Positions 1 through 13,189 of a stretch of 64,000 nt of DNA are shown here, one piece after another. Under the pieces are notes generated by a model. That model searched no databases and was not told the DNA's origin. It saw only the letters and a list, made by a program, of their open reading frames with translations. The translations under genes and the position numbers were made by a program. The DNA is taken from assembly GCA_032622095.1 (NCBI GenBank), contig CP136066.1, positions 169,642,664-169,706,663 of the forward strand. Direction: 5' to 3'. How positions within the stretch are numbered: position 1 is the stretch's first letter; every line of letters starts with the position of its first letter. The DNA is from Siphonodentalium dalli (Eukaryota > Mollusca > Scaphopoda > Gadilida > Siphonodentaliidae).

Positions 1-1376
1 AAAGTTGTAAATGTTATGCCTCACACAACATTGTTGGACAGTTTACACAACATACTGGTTGAAATTGTTTTCACTGCTTGATTGTCCAACCAATTTTTTT
101 TCTAAATTTAGTCAAAATTGTTGTCTGAAATTGCTATCAGTTGGAAATGTGTGCAACCTTTGTGGGTGTGATGTTGGAAATTTCCAACAGCTGGAACATC
201 CCAATAGTGGGTGAAAATGGATTTGTGTGAACATTAGATTCAGATCGGGTTCAATGAGGGTTACATTTTGGAACTTTCGACTTTGACACTCCATCCATCG
301 GAGACCCTCTATAGTCGCGTACCTGATTACTTTCATTGACTTCTGCTTATAGGTACATGTATCCTTACTTGAGAAAGGCCGTGTATATTAGTTTCAGCAG
401 TCTTGTCGAGGGATCAACAGTATTGTTTATTGCGCCGTGCATACAAAACCCAGAGGCCGTCAAGTCAGAATTATTGTACACACGATGATAATACAATATT
501 GGTAATATCTTGCAATAGATGGCTTTGCAAATCGTCATAGATAAAAGGTTTAAGAATGCTTCGATTTGAAAACAAACAACTCCACTCGTCACTAAGCCCA
601 GATAATTCAAGTTTAAAATGTTGTCAACAAACGCACTGTGCTTTGTACACAACATTTACTGTTTCGCTTGTTCTTCGCAACTAACTAGTATCGATGCCTC
701 CTCGTGTTGGCACGGGGTAGGACACGTTCACCGCCCCATTGTGAGGGCTAAGAGTCCCAACATGTCGCACATTGTCTACCGTAAGTAGGATTCCTAGTGC
801 ATGGTACAAGGGCTGTCGTATAGCGCGAGGCATCAGCTGGACGACACTCGGGTACGACTTTGCTGACGGCCCACGTCGGCCCTCGATCGCTTTCAGACGG
901 TCGGTTGAGATGACCCGGTTGAATCGCAGTGTTTCATAATAAATTACTGTTAGCTGGTGTATGTTGTTCTGGTGTTTGCAGTTGTGTTTCTGTTTATTCA
1001 TGTTTATGCATACAAACAATATTTTGTGTCGTCTCATGATTCTTTCGAATTTCGTTTTAATGACGGTGATTGATCTAATATAGTTCTGTTCACGCTTGTC
1101 AAAATGTGAAGATGTACAGTTGGTCCGACCATAAGTAGAAGGGTAGCCTAAAGCGACTGTTGTGCTAGTTGCCGACTATGGGCTTGTCATACTTGGGCAA
1201 CTCAAATAATAAACACCATGATGATTAGCCAAGTTCCAGAGATGTATATCATCAGTACTTGGTCCTTAGCTTCGATTCAATAGTCCAGAAACCTTACCTT
1301 TGTTATTAACAAAACGCTGCAAAGTATAGCTGAACAGTCTAAATATGTCAAGCCAACCGAGAGTTTTTCAGTAATT

Positions 1377-1378
<2 letters not shown>
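1..1378. other. Unannotated stretch
   Basis: I see no supportable gene here. A 118-codon frame on the minus strand (681-1037) covers a locally GC-richer patch around 700-920. It has no domain I recognise and no clear splice context, so it is not called. The first 220 bases contain short direct repeats built on 'acaacat' and 'ttgttgg'. Confidence 0.5.
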
Positions 1379-1438
<60 letters not shown>

Positions 1439-1440
1439 CT
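1379..1440. repeat. (CT)n microsatellite
   Basis: A nearly pure CT dinucleotide tract of about 60 bp, degenerating at its 3' end (atctttctctct). Confidence 0.97.
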
Positions 1441-2457
1441 TGACTGTTCGAAGATAGTTCAATATGACGCTGTTCGCCAGTCAACAATCCCTTGCACAAA
1501 CACATGTGCTGGTTACCAATCACAATATCTTGACTAGTAGCAGGACTGTGTTGAGAACCTGCGATATCGTTTATTCGTCTGGGTCTGGGAAAGGCTGCAC
1601 TGGCTCCACTTGGAGATACACATATACACAGAATGTCCAGAACCAATTGATCGTACATGTAAATGGTGATATTATGAAGCTACGTTCTAGCCTTCAATCA
1701 GTCTCAAAACGCGCCGGAGTTTTTTTTTGAAGGTGGGATGCATGGAACTACAAATGATTACATTACTTGCTCACAACATAATAAGTGATCACACTGGCTT
1801 GTGAACACTTGGCAATGGATAATTCATGTCCCATTTGGGAGTATGAATTAAAGAAAATCACACTAAGGCCGAGAAACAACTTCGTATACACACGCTCGGA
1901 CAATTGCTGGACATTAATCGTCATCTGGACATCTCATATTGTCTGCGGTTGTATACAATGTATATCCACAAGTAAACGCGTTGATGCCAGCACTCAGGCG
2001 GAGAGTCAGATGTTTGTGGTCTTCGTATCATATGCGACTCAAATGATAGAGGGTTGACGAACCTAGATCACAGTAAATTGGCATGTCATGCTCAATAAGT
2101 TTGCAAGGCACCAAACAGTTTGTGCGGGTTGAAGCTTCCGGTTGGGCGAGAGACGACATTCATGGTGAACACCTGACTGTCAACTTGATGCATTGACAAA
2201 GGCCCACGGCGGATGTGTAAAAAATTATAGATATTGTGTCCATGCCAAATCAGACATAATCCAATTGTTATATTTTGAGTCTTGGTAAATTGAATTCAAT
2301 TATTTGCAATTAATTCCACATTTATTTCTATGCTAATGTTATGTGTTTTAGAGTATATGTTTGCATACCAGTCTGCTCTTGAATGCACATTCACGGTAAT
2401 ATATGAGGAACTGACTCAACACACGCAGTTTGATTGTTACGAGCATAATCTAGTTTA
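1441..2457. other. Unannotated stretch
   Basis: Only short frames are present (for example 1464-1730 and 1785-2057). They carry no recognisable domain and have low-complexity composition. I see nothing else in it. Confidence 0.45.
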
Positions 2458-2672
2458 TTTTTGAAACAAGTTGATACCTTATTTGTTCGGACATACATGT
2501 ACGTAGTGGTTTTCTATGACATTCTGACCAAAGTTGCCAGTCGGAGCTGCGTGGAATACACCAGTCCATACATCTTGGAGAATCCTTCGACTGACAACTT
2601 TGGTCGAATGTTAGAGCAAACAAATATAAATTTTGACATAAATGAGGTATCAGCTTGTTTGAAAAATAGTGT
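2458..2672. mobile_element. Short palindromic element (MITE-like)
   Basis: An inverted repeat of about 215 bp. The left end at 2458 (tttttgaaacaagttgatac) matches the reverse complement of the right end near 2645-2672. An inner pair, ctgaccaaagttg and caactttggtcg, is also inverted. This fits a non-autonomous terminal-inverted-repeat element. The overlapping 120-codon frame follows from the palindrome and is not a gene. Confidence 0.65.
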
Positions 2673-3627
2673 AGCATCTGCTCGTAGCTGTCAAAATAAT
2701 ATGGAAATGTCATATCTTAGTTTATTACCATTTTTCCTCGCGTCTGGTCGCGTTTTAGACAGCCTCGGCCATTTTGAATGCGGGATACTCATCAACTCGA
2801 AACCACGTGATTCCCCACAGTGATATTTCTGACTGAAGTGGACCCGTTTCCTACTTGGTGGTTTTAATGGTACACGTGGCATTGTTTTAATCTCACTCGC
2901 TGTCTACTTTATAAACCCAGTTGTTTCACTGCAATAGTCAGTGTAAACAATATTTTATTCTCAATAACAAGTTTGTACATACATATAAAAATTTACCTAA
3001 AACACATACATTACAAAATTTTAACATGTGTGTCCCAGCATATACGAGATGAGAAAGGGATGTGACTTTAAGCTGCGTAAGCTTATATTTGTAATTTTCC
3101 CATCGGATATCCACATGGGTGATCACGGATTTATCATTAATAGCTAATTGAGTTATGTTTTGACTGCCAATTATTAATTGACATAATAGCTTCCTGCCTA
3201 TCCACCTCCTCGGTGCCTATACAGCCACTACAATAGTTATTGACTACCTGGATCCCATTAAGCGCTCCCTGTTTCTGTTCTCATAGTGGTGCTATGTCAT
3301 TGTGGCTGAATCGACCTTAGACCCCCATTATCATCCACTATTATTGATATTCAACTTAATTATAGAGACCGAATAGGCTCCACGAATAGACCATTCTATA
3401 TAAAACAACACATTGTTGAGGCGTGTTTCTCTTGTAAGACATGGTAATGTTATTCTTTTTCACGCTAGGCTCATTTATAAAAAAGATAACTAATTATATT
3501 TCGTATCGAATGACCCAAACCCGAATGTATCCTTAAAATATGAGTCACATCAAGCAATAACAACCCGATTTCACCTCACAATTTCCCCATGAAGCTGTGA
3601 TAATTATGGAACCACAGTCGATATCAT
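2673..3627. other. Unannotated stretch
   Basis: AT-rich DNA without a recognisable exon or a strong repeat that I can see. Confidence 0.45.
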
Positions 3628-3879
3628 TTAACCCTTTCTATACAAAATACTCATTGACGAGTAGTTCCCAAAAGGAAATGTTAAGATAATAAGTTTAAGA
3701 ATCGTTTGTTGAACTTGTTATCCGAACATTTCCCTCCAATGCATACGAATCATTCTAATATTGTATTATTTGTTTTGTCTCGCTGTCGTCTGCTTTTGTT
3801 ATCTGAACACCCCTCTAAATGAAGAGGCCATTTTCTTTAACCCAAATGGGAGAATTCCGTTCAGTATAGAAAGGGTTAA
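3628..3879. mobile_element. piggyBac-like MITE, family B (copy 1)
   Basis: The element is bounded by TTAA at 3628-3631 and TTAA at 3876-3879. Between them are perfect 13-bp inverted ends, CCCTTTCTATAC(T/A). TTAA target duplication together with ends starting CCC is the signature of piggyBac-type transposition. At about 245 bp and with no transposase it must be non-autonomous. A second copy lies at 23801-24022. Confidence 0.75.
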
Positions 3880-4312
3880 GATGTTCCAGGGGTTGCGTAC
3901 ACTACAATCTTCAATCGAATGTCACCATAGATACGACTCTCGAAGTACAACTAGAAGTAAACAATCATTCCGCAGACATTCATACACACAACAATGCTGA
4001 CTGTGCATGTGCTCATTAAAACCCATGGAGCAATCCACACATACAAATCAATGGGATGCTCCTTAGCCATCTATAATAATACATTTACCTTTCTTAGTCT
4101 ACGTCTATTTATATGATACACAGTACTATGTGCTTATACACTATATACCATAACCATTATTATAATTATATAGCATTATTGGTGACGAAAGGCCGACGCG
4201 TGAATGTGTGCAGTTGTGTGTAGTTGCACGTGTCACCTAGACATGTGTGGCCAGTGCATGTGCTGTATCTTTGATTGCGGTGCGTAATCTATATATACAA
4301 AAGATCAGGATT
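3880..4312. other. Unannotated stretch
   Basis: AT-rich sequence. I see nothing recognisable. Confidence 0.4.
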
Positions 4313-4600
4313 TGTCTGTCTGTCTGTCCGGATTTTTCTCCCAGGCTGCTGCTCCGATTTCAACCAAAGTTGGTGTGGGGACTCGGGGTACCCTGACGGA
4401 GGTTGTAACGGTTATAAAATTTTGAAAAATTCCACACACCCGGACAAGTCCAATCCTGAGTTTAGTGTGCCTGTCGTTTGCAGAATGATGTCCCCAGATG
4501 GAGAATTTAGTGATGCTATCCCGCATCACCAAATTCACTCAATGAAGACCTCATTCTGCATGGCCTCATCTGCTATGGGAGACATAGACTCAGAATCCAA
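4313..4600. repeat. Dispersed repeat with CTGT tract and palindrome-family segment
   Basis: It opens with a short (CTGT)n tract. From about 4460 it contains the motif gtttgcagaatga, followed by a gtgatgctatcccgc segment that recurs at 25049-25476 and 42631-42884. It appears to be a decayed member of that palindromic family. The 120-codon frame across it is therefore repeat-derived. Confidence 0.6.
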
Positions 4601-4838
4601 AATGGTGAATATTGTGATGTACATTTACACCAATTGAGAACCACGATTATGTCTCTGCCAATTTGGGGATATAGAGAAACCAAACTAAAAAAGAACTAAA
4701 ATCTATGTGAAGAAGTTTCTATAGATGACAGGCTCACTAAAATCAGGCTTTGACAAGTCAGTAATAAGTATTTAATGAATGTATCGACGTACAGTATTTT
4801 TCTCCCCGGCAATGGACCGGGATTTAACCAAAAACGAC

Positions 4839-6384
4839 CAGACATTCATACTTCAAACCATCATGTGAATTAAAGCGACTCGCACGAGCATACCTTCATA
4901 CCTCAAACCATCATGTGAATTAAAGCTACTCACACGAGCATATCTTAAGACCTCAAACCATCATGTGAATTAAAGCGACTCACACGAGAAAACCTTCATA
5001 CTTCAAACCACCATGTGAATTAAAGCGACTCACAGGAGCATACCTTCAGACCTCAAACCATCATGTGAATTAAAGCGACTCGCACGAGCATACCATCAGA
5101 CCTCAAACCATCATGTGAATTAAAGCTGCTCGCACAAACATACCTTCAGACCTCAAACCATCATGTGAATTAAAGCTACTCGCACGAGCATAACCTTCAG
5201 ACCTCAAACCATCATGTGAATTAAAGCGACTCGCACGAGCATACCTTCAGACCTCAAACCACCATGTGAATTAAAGCGACTCGCACGAGCATACATTCAG
5301 ACCTCAAACCATCATGTGAATTAAAGCGACTCGCACATTCAGACCTCAAACCATCATGTGAATTAAAGCGACTCGCACGAGCATACATTGAGACCTCAAA
5401 CCATCATGTGAATTAAAGCGACTCGCACAAACATACCTTCAGACCTCAAACCATCATGTGAATTAAAGCGACTCGCACGAGCATACCTTCATACCTCAAA
5501 CCATCATGTGAATTAAAGCGACTCACACGAACATACCTTCAGACCTCAAACCATCATGTGAATTAAAGCGACTCACACGAACATACCTTCAGACCTCAAA
5601 CCATCATGTGAATTAAAGCGACTCGCACAAACATACCTTCAGACCTCAAACCATCATATGAATTAAGGCGACTCGCACAAACATACCTTCAGACCTCAAA
5701 CCATCATACGAATTAAAGCGACTGACACGAGCATACCTTCAGACCTCAAACCATCATGTGAATTAAAGCGACACGCACAAACATACCTTCATACTTCAAA
5801 CCACCATGTGAATTAAAGCGACTCGCACAAACATACATTCATACTTCAAACCACCATGTGAATTAAAGCGACTCGCACAAACATACCTTAAGACCTCAAA
5901 CCATCATGTGAATTAAAGCGACTCGCACAAACATACCTTAAGACCTCAAACCATCATGTGAATTAAAGCGACTCGCACAAACATACCTTAAGACCTCAAA
6001 CCATCATGTGAATTAAAGCGACTCACACGAGCATACCTTCAGACCCCAAACCACCATGTGAATTAAAGCGACTCGCACAGACATACCTTCAGGCATCAAA
6101 CCATCATGTGAATTAAAGCGACTCACACGAGCATACCTTCCGACCTCAAATCATCATGTGAATTAAAGCGACTCGCACGGACATACCTTCAGCCTCAAAT
6201 CACCATGTGAATTAAGCCGACTCGCACAATTTTAAACATACCTTAAGACCTCAAACCATCATGTGAATTAAAGCGACTCGCACCAACATACCTTCAGAGC
6301 TCAAACCATCATGTGAATTAAAGCGACTCTCACAAACATACCTTAAGACCTCAAACCATCATGTGAATTAAAGCGACTCGCACA
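4839..6384. repeat. 50-bp minisatellite, about 31 copies
   Basis: Tandem units of 50 bp built around ctcaaaccatcatgtgaat, taaagcgactcgcac and gagcataccttcag. For example, identical positions recur at 5101 and 5151. Units differ by a few substitutions (gagcat or aaacat, cgcac or cacac), and there is one shortened unit near 5336 and one disturbed unit near 6235. It lies upstream of the receptor gene. Confidence 0.97.
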
Positions 6385-6945
6385 CTTCAATCCTCAACAT
6401 AGACATATGCTAGCCACGATCCGGTTCCTAAAAGATGCGGGTATAGAAACACGAAATACTCATATCTATACTTCATAATCCCCTTGTTGAGTCCACTTAA
6501 TGTTGGATGATATAGAAACTGATAAATCTTATACCCTAAAGCTCTTTAAAATTACTTGTTCGAGAACAAAAACGCTCTTATTTCCTGAATGTCTCGTTAT
6601 ATAGTCAATATAAACAACGCACTTAATGTCACTTCTTCGGGGGGAAAACACTATTTAATATGTTTTTAATATCTGTTTAATTTCTGACCGTATCTGTTAT
6701 GTAGTCAATATAATCATCATGTTGTATCCGTGGTCAGTTTAGTATTCAGGTTCATATAACGTAATGGTGGGTTCGATGTGCGTATACGGCGCACAATTAA
6801 GTGTCTATCTATAAATATACAGTAAAACATAAACCGTCATTAAGTTTATAGATCTGATAATGATATGCGGATCGGGTGCGTAAGGAGATACAGGCGAGGT
6901 TATATATTCTTCCTGACTGCAAGAATATTTTTGGCAATTATTGTG
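6385..6945. other. Unannotated stretch
   Basis: AT-rich DNA with no supportable feature. Confidence 0.4.
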
Positions 6946-7140
6946 TTAAAGGTACTCAATCCGATTCGATGGTCCCCATATCATCAGATTACAACAACAA
7001 CAACGTTTTTTAAAATGCCGCTCCAGTTATCAAAATCGATTAATTGCCAAAAAAATTAATGCTAACCACAATCAATTATTGTATAAAATTGTCCAAAACA
7101 AGTTATTTATCAACATTTTGTTCAACGAAATATTGCCGGT
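6946..7140 (+). repeat. Dispersed (AAC)n-bearing repeat, copy 1
   Basis: Starts ggtactcaatccgattcgat, then tccccatatcatcagatt, a short (AAC)n tract, 'agttatcaaaatcgattaat' and ends with 'caacattttgttcaacg'. The same order of motifs recurs near 12500-12915, in inverted form at 20100-20285, and at 26035-26250, so it is an interspersed family. No coding capacity is seen and the class is unknown. Confidence 0.7.
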
Positions 7141-7795
7141 TTGTCAAATATCAGACAAATTAGAGTTATCCATCTTCGTCCGCAATTTGGTCCGAGACCG
7201 TCTTCTCGTCGACCTTTTACTGGGCCACTAAATGCTATCGGTGGGGAAAATAATATATTTAAAAAATCGATATCTGATCACTCTGAACTTTGATGGGTGT
7301 GTTCCTCGACCCGAATCAAATATTTTTTACCACCAAAGCCAAGAAAATAGTGATTTGCGAGCGTTAATTCGGATTATGCATCTTTAATTGTGAAAAATAA
7401 TTTTCAAAGTGTGTCAAGACTGTGTCTCACACAAAAGTATCGAGGTATCAGAATTGGGTTGCGTTATAGACAGTCTCCCCGTTGCTATAGATACTGAACA
7501 ATCGCACTGATTATTTGGGCACATGCTGCGATTTCTTTTGACGAATCTGTTTCGTTCCGGAAGAGCGAGTCCTGATTCATTGCTGGTTTTTATTTCAATT
7601 TATATCTTTAATTTGAAATAGTGCTAGCCTTTCGAATGGCGTATAATATTCACTGTGTCGCCCCGTAGAACACGATGACATCGTGTTTATATAACTACAT
7701 CTATTACTCGGGGAAGCCACGTGTTACCAGGAAGCTGTTCCGCGCAATTGTAAATCAGTTTGCTTTCTTAAATACCTCAACAAAGCAGATTTTTC
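7141..7795. other. Unannotated stretch
   Basis: I see nothing recognisable. Confidence 0.4.
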
Positions 7796-9470
7796 GCATT
7801 AAATTACACACAGCAATCCATGCGTATCAATAGGACACTCCTTGTCCCGACTCACTTCCTGGATGCTATTGAAAACTGAACACCCGCAACGAACCTTAAC
7901 TCTACATTATAGTCGTCAGTGAACATCCGCAACGAACCTTAACTATACATTATAGTCGTTGAGCCTCAAATTAAATCAGAGAATAGCACATATTTAAAAG
8001 CGTAGGTCGGTATTCCATGTACTCTTACACACAATAAAGCTGTTGGTGTTCATCAAATTCAACTTAGCAACCCAGGCATATCAAATCGATGGATGTTCCT
8101 TCTCCCGATCCACTTCCTGGATGCTATAGAAAACTGAGAACCTTTTACTCTACTTTTTAGTCGTCAGACCTCAATTATATTTGATAATTGATCGTGGGTG
8201 TCGTATTATGTGAGTCATATTAGGTCGATCAGTACATGCAACGTAATAAATGGATACCACATGTCTCGGGACGACTTATATAAGTAATGCACTTTGAAGC
8301 ACGTGTCGGTCAAACTAAAAGGCAGAGTTCAATCCCCTGGTACGCTGGACTGAACACTGCCGCAATGTACACATGATGTGAGGAAATCACTCATTTGTTA
8401 TTTTAGGTTTTTGTCCTTTACTTTATTCTGCGTTATTCCGAGAAACAGAACTGTTCATATTCATTTGAAAATTGGCCAGATCAAGCCAGACAAAACACTT
8501 AACTACAAAAATGCTATATTTAATTATGAAAATATACACGATGGCAGCGTAACGAGGGGACTCTGTATTACAGCTTGATGGACGCCATAATATAGAAACA
8601 CGAGTCTAAACTGTTCTTCTTCACGGAAGAATAAAGAGCGTTCATTGTTAGTTTATTTCTGATATAGTACAACCAAAGACGTTCTTATTGTATTCTTGAT
8701 ATGGTACAAATAAAGAGCGTTCCTTGTTAGTTTATTCCTGATATGGTACAAATAAAGAGCGCTTCTCTAACTTGCTCAGAGTATGTCAAGTCTGTAGATC
8801 GGTATTTCGTGTCTTCCTTCAAACAACAATGCTGGTTGTTCCCGATCAACTTCATGGATTCTGTTTTACAATTTTTATTTGGCTTTTTGTCTTTTGTCTG
8901 TTATTATACAATTAATTCTGCATTATTCTGAGAAACTGATCTGTCCGTATTCATAAATTCGTAAATTGGCCGGATAAAAAAAGAGATTACCTTACATTAT
9001 GCGTACGTGACGGCAGTAGTCAGGTCAGCGTTGCGAGTGAGCTGAACCCTGCCACGCAGATTGATCAAATCGATTGATGTTCCAGCTCCGAACACTTCCG
9101 GTATGCTATAGAAAACGTAGTGCCCGTAACGAATCTTAATTCATATCATAGTCGTTAGATATTAATTTAAGTCTTATAATTGCACATCTGTTTGTGTCGG
9201 TATTTAGTTTGTTACACACAACAAAGACGTTTATCAAATTCCACCTAGCATTCCATACAAGTATATCAAATCGATGGATGTTCCTTTTCTCGATCCACTT
9301 CCTGATTGAAAAAGATAAGTTGTCACCCGTAACGAACGGTAACTCGACATATAATCGGTAGACCTCATATTAAATCTGACCACTGCACGTATGTTTCGTG
9401 CTCTGGTTGTCAATACAACACATGCCTCGAAAACATTGACACAAGTAATATAGTGTAAAGGCATATTATG
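7796..9470. repeat. Cluster of degenerate repeats of about 250 bp
   Basis: A module containing 'cacttcctggatgctat', 'gaaaactg', 'cgcaacgaaccttaac' and 'acattatagtcgt' recurs near 7850, 8110, 9095 and 9295. Between them, 8640-8770 holds about three units of roughly 55 bp sharing 'ggtacaaataaagagcg', which also recurs near 23610-23655. A further segment (8445-8575) resembles 52615-52800. It looks like nested decayed elements and no gene is supported. Confidence 0.6.
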
Positions 9471-9497
9471 CGCTTATCTTGGTGAATTCGACTGTTT

Positions 9498-9902
9498 ACA
9501 GATGTTCTATATCTTCCTAAATACATTTTATATAGTTTCCGTGGTATAAACTAATAAATAATAGTAAAATACACCAGTCCGGAAACGCGTCTACTAATTA
9601 ATACTGATTGTTTATGTTATTTTATTACATATTTTCTTATATAATACGATAATAAATTGGGACATTTTTTTCGTTACAATTTTTATAATCGGGTAGAGAG
9701 TTATCTCGCATGCTACGATCCGAACGAACGCGATCCGTAAAATGTCAAAAACTGATTGTATGTATATTATACCAGAAAATTAAAAAAAAAAATCAATAAT
9801 AATTGATAGAGGCGTTTCCGGACCTTGTCTGCGATTCATATTTATTATTTTATACCAAAGAAACTATATACAACTTGTTATGGGAAGAGATAGACCATCA
9901 TT
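9498..9902. mobile_element. Palindromic element, family with 'tccggaaa' arms (copy 1)
   Basis: An inverted repeat of about 400 bp. Outer arms are gatgttctatatcttcc and its diverged complement near 9885-9902. The next pair is tatatagtttccgtggtata against tataccaaagaaactatata, and the inner pair is gtccggaaacgc against gcgtttccggac. A second member is at 20711-21230. It has the structure of a MITE, with no coding capacity. Confidence 0.7.
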
Positions 9903-10059
9903 AATATGCAGGTATCGGCCTCATTCAACACGATTATAGTACACTATATAAAGAGTGTGCGATAAGCAAAACACTCGCCGCCATGGTGGGGGCGGGGGGG
10001 GCTCTTTGCGCACCGTTCGTTTAGTGTGTCACTGGTGCACATGGACTTCATTTGGATAT

Positions 10060-10600
10060 CGAAAATAGCTGCCTCATGTACTGTTGGATATTTCCTTCCC
10101 ATGCATCACTAACTCAAGATACGTTCAGAAAACTTTATGCCACTATGGTCCGACCAGTTCTGGAATACTGCAATATTGCTTGGGACCCTATTTAAAATAG
10201 CAGTGTGTGAAGCTTAAATAGTTGCGGCACAGGACAACACAGATGATTTCACAAATAAACAAACTACGTTATCGTTAACGGATGATACAACTTAACTTGA
10301 TGTCTGTGAAGTATAGACGATTCAGATGGGACACCATACAAACTTCTCTGTGTGTTAACCATTGGTATAACTTGGACAGTTGCCAGCATTTTCAGAAGAC
10401 ACTTTACAACATAACAAGAGGTTGATCACAAACTGCAAATGCGCCTATCAGAGAAGAATGTGGGAAAATATTTGTTTTCAAGCAGCCGGTGATCAAGCAC
10501 TGGAATAATTTATCAGATTTCATTGTTCCAACCAAATCCCCAGAAGAGTTCAAAACATTAGCTGACTCATTATATCACGATTTGAGATACAACTTCAAAA
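10060..10600 (+). pseudogene. Decayed non-LTR retrotransposon, RT C-terminal region
   Basis: Conceptual translation near 10130-10190 gives L-Y-A-T-M-V-R-P-V-L-E-Y-C-N followed by A-W-D-P. This is the conserved segment after the RT domain of CR1/jockey-type elements. Further downstream, broken by stops and frameshifts, come segments resembling the usual 'WN.L...' and 'FK' region near 10500-10550. No intact frame remains. It is an old 5'-truncated insertion, and the family assignment within non-LTR elements is inference. Confidence 0.7.
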
Positions 10601-11880
10601 TAAAAACAAAAACAATTATCCATTATATGTGACATGTGAACATTGAAAGCATTGTAAAATTGTCGGAACTAAAAGTCAATGGACTTGTTCGGGAATAAAT
10701 AATATTGATATTGATAGAGTGGTATACGCTGCCTGCTTGTGTTTGATGTTAGAATGTAGAAGTTTATAAAGCTAAGCCTCCTAAATGACCCTATAGGCGA
10801 CGTGTTTGAACAATTATAGCACAGCCAATATCCAGATCAATTCTAGCGTTATCTATAATCCCCATACGATAGTACAATTGCAAGCAGACTGGAAACCAAT
10901 ACTATAACAATAGATTAACTGATTAGTGGGCATTGCATTATATTGAAGATCTACAATGCATAACGTTTTATATGTAAGTGCATGGGTGTCTGCCCAGGCT
11001 ACAAAATGACAGGTTTAACGAAAATGACACATGGCCCATCACAGGAAGGACAATAACAAGCCAGAATGAATGCTTTCTGTTTGTCAACTTAGGTTAATTA
11101 AGTAAACCATATCATTGATCTACACAATGAAGGTGGTACATATACATCTGTGGATTCCGTCAGAAAGGGGATTACATATATACGAGGGAGTACATACGAT
11201 GACAACATGTTATTTTTAGTGGACCCAGGACAATGAGGCACCCCCATATATGATAACTAATGTGGGCACAATAAAACAAGAGGCTAATGTTATACTGACC
11301 AAGGTCCAAATTTATCGCAGGCACGCTGAAATGTTACTCGTTCGCATGACATGCATTTCGAAGAGGTCAGCAAAATCTCGAAGCGGTTTAATTGAATTTT
11401 GATCATTGTTTTAGAACGTATCGTCCGAATAAATGAATGTATTTATGATAAAAGAAATTTTGACAAATTAAAAATTGATTGTCGAAGGAGTTGAAATTAA
11501 TGCTAAATTGCTCCAAATATATAGAATCATCAAGAGTTGCAGGTAGCATTCTCAACGGCTCGGCCAATTCCGCGAAATAGCCTACATGTGTATTTCATAA
11601 ATGAAACCATATTCGCGCAATACTGTAATGCACGGCTCTGGTAACAAGGTAATGACGTGCACTCGTTGATGCATATATGTCAACGGAGCATAATTTAATC
11701 ACTGCATGACAGTACCAATCTTCATCATACGTTACATAGTAATAAATAGTAATAAAAAGCAATACTCAGTTCAAGTTTAGCAGAGGAGTCCCCCAGTCAA
11801 CAGACGTATTCCCCGCTACTATGCACATGCTCAATTACAGGAGTGATATAGTCCAGTGAAAGAGGTTATTTCCGAGTACC
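10601..11880. other. Unannotated stretch
   Basis: AT-rich intergenic-type DNA. I see no exon, RNA gene or clear repeat. Confidence 0.4.
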
Positions 11881-11882
11881 TT

Positions 11883-11905
11883 CACACACACACACACACA
11901 CACCC
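11883..11905. repeat. (CA)n microsatellite
   Basis: A CA dinucleotide tract of about 20 bp. Related CA tracts follow at 12196-12280. Confidence 0.9.
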
Positions 11906-12195
11906 ATACCGGTGTACCCAACAAAGCGAGGTACTTTCTTTAGAAATTGAAACAATACCGTCATAGCGAGGTACCGCGTTATTTCGTAAAATATCCAAAT
12001 AAGGAGGGCACCTTTAACGAAATAACGGGAATTTTTGTAACGCATGCGCAGTAGCATTTCCGCCTAGTGCGGACGAAAAATTTTCAAACATTTCACAAAA
12101 TACAAATTTCCGTCCCCTTAAGAGAAAAAATTGTTAAAATAGTGAGGTACTTTTGGTTACTATATAAAGTACCTCGGTATGTAAGGTAAACCAAC

Positions 12196-12280
12196 GCACC
12201 CACACACACCCTCACACCCCCCCCCCCCCACACACACACCCCACACACACACACACACACCCCCCTCACACACACACTTT
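12196..12280. repeat. Interrupted (CA)n and poly-C microsatellite
   Basis: CACACA runs interspersed with C-rich runs, including a run of ten C. A GT tract at 12321-12338 is complementary to it, so the two can form an imperfect inverted pair. Confidence 0.9.
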
Positions 12281-12499
12281 TCTGGCTAATCTTCATGACG
12301 TTTGCTTTCTATATTCCACACGTGTGTGTGTGTGTGTGAATAATTCTGGAATGACAGAATATGTATATTTAATTTTGTTATTGCTTATTGTGGTAATGAA
12401 ATGCCACGAGTTGTTGCTCGATTGATTGTCGTATGTTTGCCGGATAATTTCGGCAGATTTCAGTTATATTATATTACACACTTCGTACATGTATTTAAA

Positions 12500-12915
12500 G
12501 GTACACCATCCGATTAGCATGTCACCTTATTATCAGCTCTCGGTGGCTTTCTTGGAAGGTGTTTCCAAATTAGGACAGATGTGTCCTATATCACGTGACT
12601 CATTTATCAGTGTAAATATGTTATTAATATATACAGTCTTATAAATGTACACATGTTAAAAGACTGAATAAAAAGTTGAAGTTGAAAGCATATACAGCCC
12701 TACACGACTGCAAAAACAGATTGGGATATAGAAAGTAAAACATACAGTACATATTCCAACAACGACAACAACAACAACATTTATCCAAAAGACACTTTAG
12801 TTATCAGAATCGATTAATTAAACGCTAACCACTGTCAACTCAAGTATAACATTTTCCATGACTTGTTATGTATCAATATATTATTCAACGCAATTTGTTA
12901 TCGAGAGTATAATTA
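12500..12915 (+). repeat. Dispersed (AAC)n-bearing repeat, copy 2
   Basis: Contains ggtacaccatccgatt, then an (AAC)n tract near 12755-12778, 'agttatcagaatcgattaat', and ends near 12900 with 'ttattcaacgcaatttg'. It is the same family as 6946-7140 with an inserted segment in the middle. The string aataaaaagttgaagttgaa near 12668 looks like a retroelement 3' end, but this is uncertain. Confidence 0.6.
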
Positions 12916-13189
12916 TGTCGGTCAGCTCCTCGAATATTTGCTAGCCCACCAAATATTCCAGGTGGTGAACAATAACAGATTTCAAAAATCGATATCCGAT
13001 AACTCTGAGCTTTGGTGAGTGGGTTCCTCGACTCCAATAAAATTTGTTTACCCCCCCCCCGAAGACAAATAAATAGTAACTCGGGAGAGTTAATTCGGAA
13101 TTTGGATCTTCAACGGTGAGGTATGTTCATTGTGTAAGTAGTTTATCGTATTACCAAATTACAGCACTATAAGACGAATGACCTGTTAA

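Noticed and set aside
681-1037. 118-codon minus-strand frame in a GC-richer patch
   Set aside because: No recognisable domain, no start or splice support, and composition alone is not enough.
4839-6384. CRISPR-like array (regular 50-bp repeats)
   Set aside because: The whole 50-bp unit is conserved with no variable spacers, and the context is eukaryotic. It is a minisatellite.
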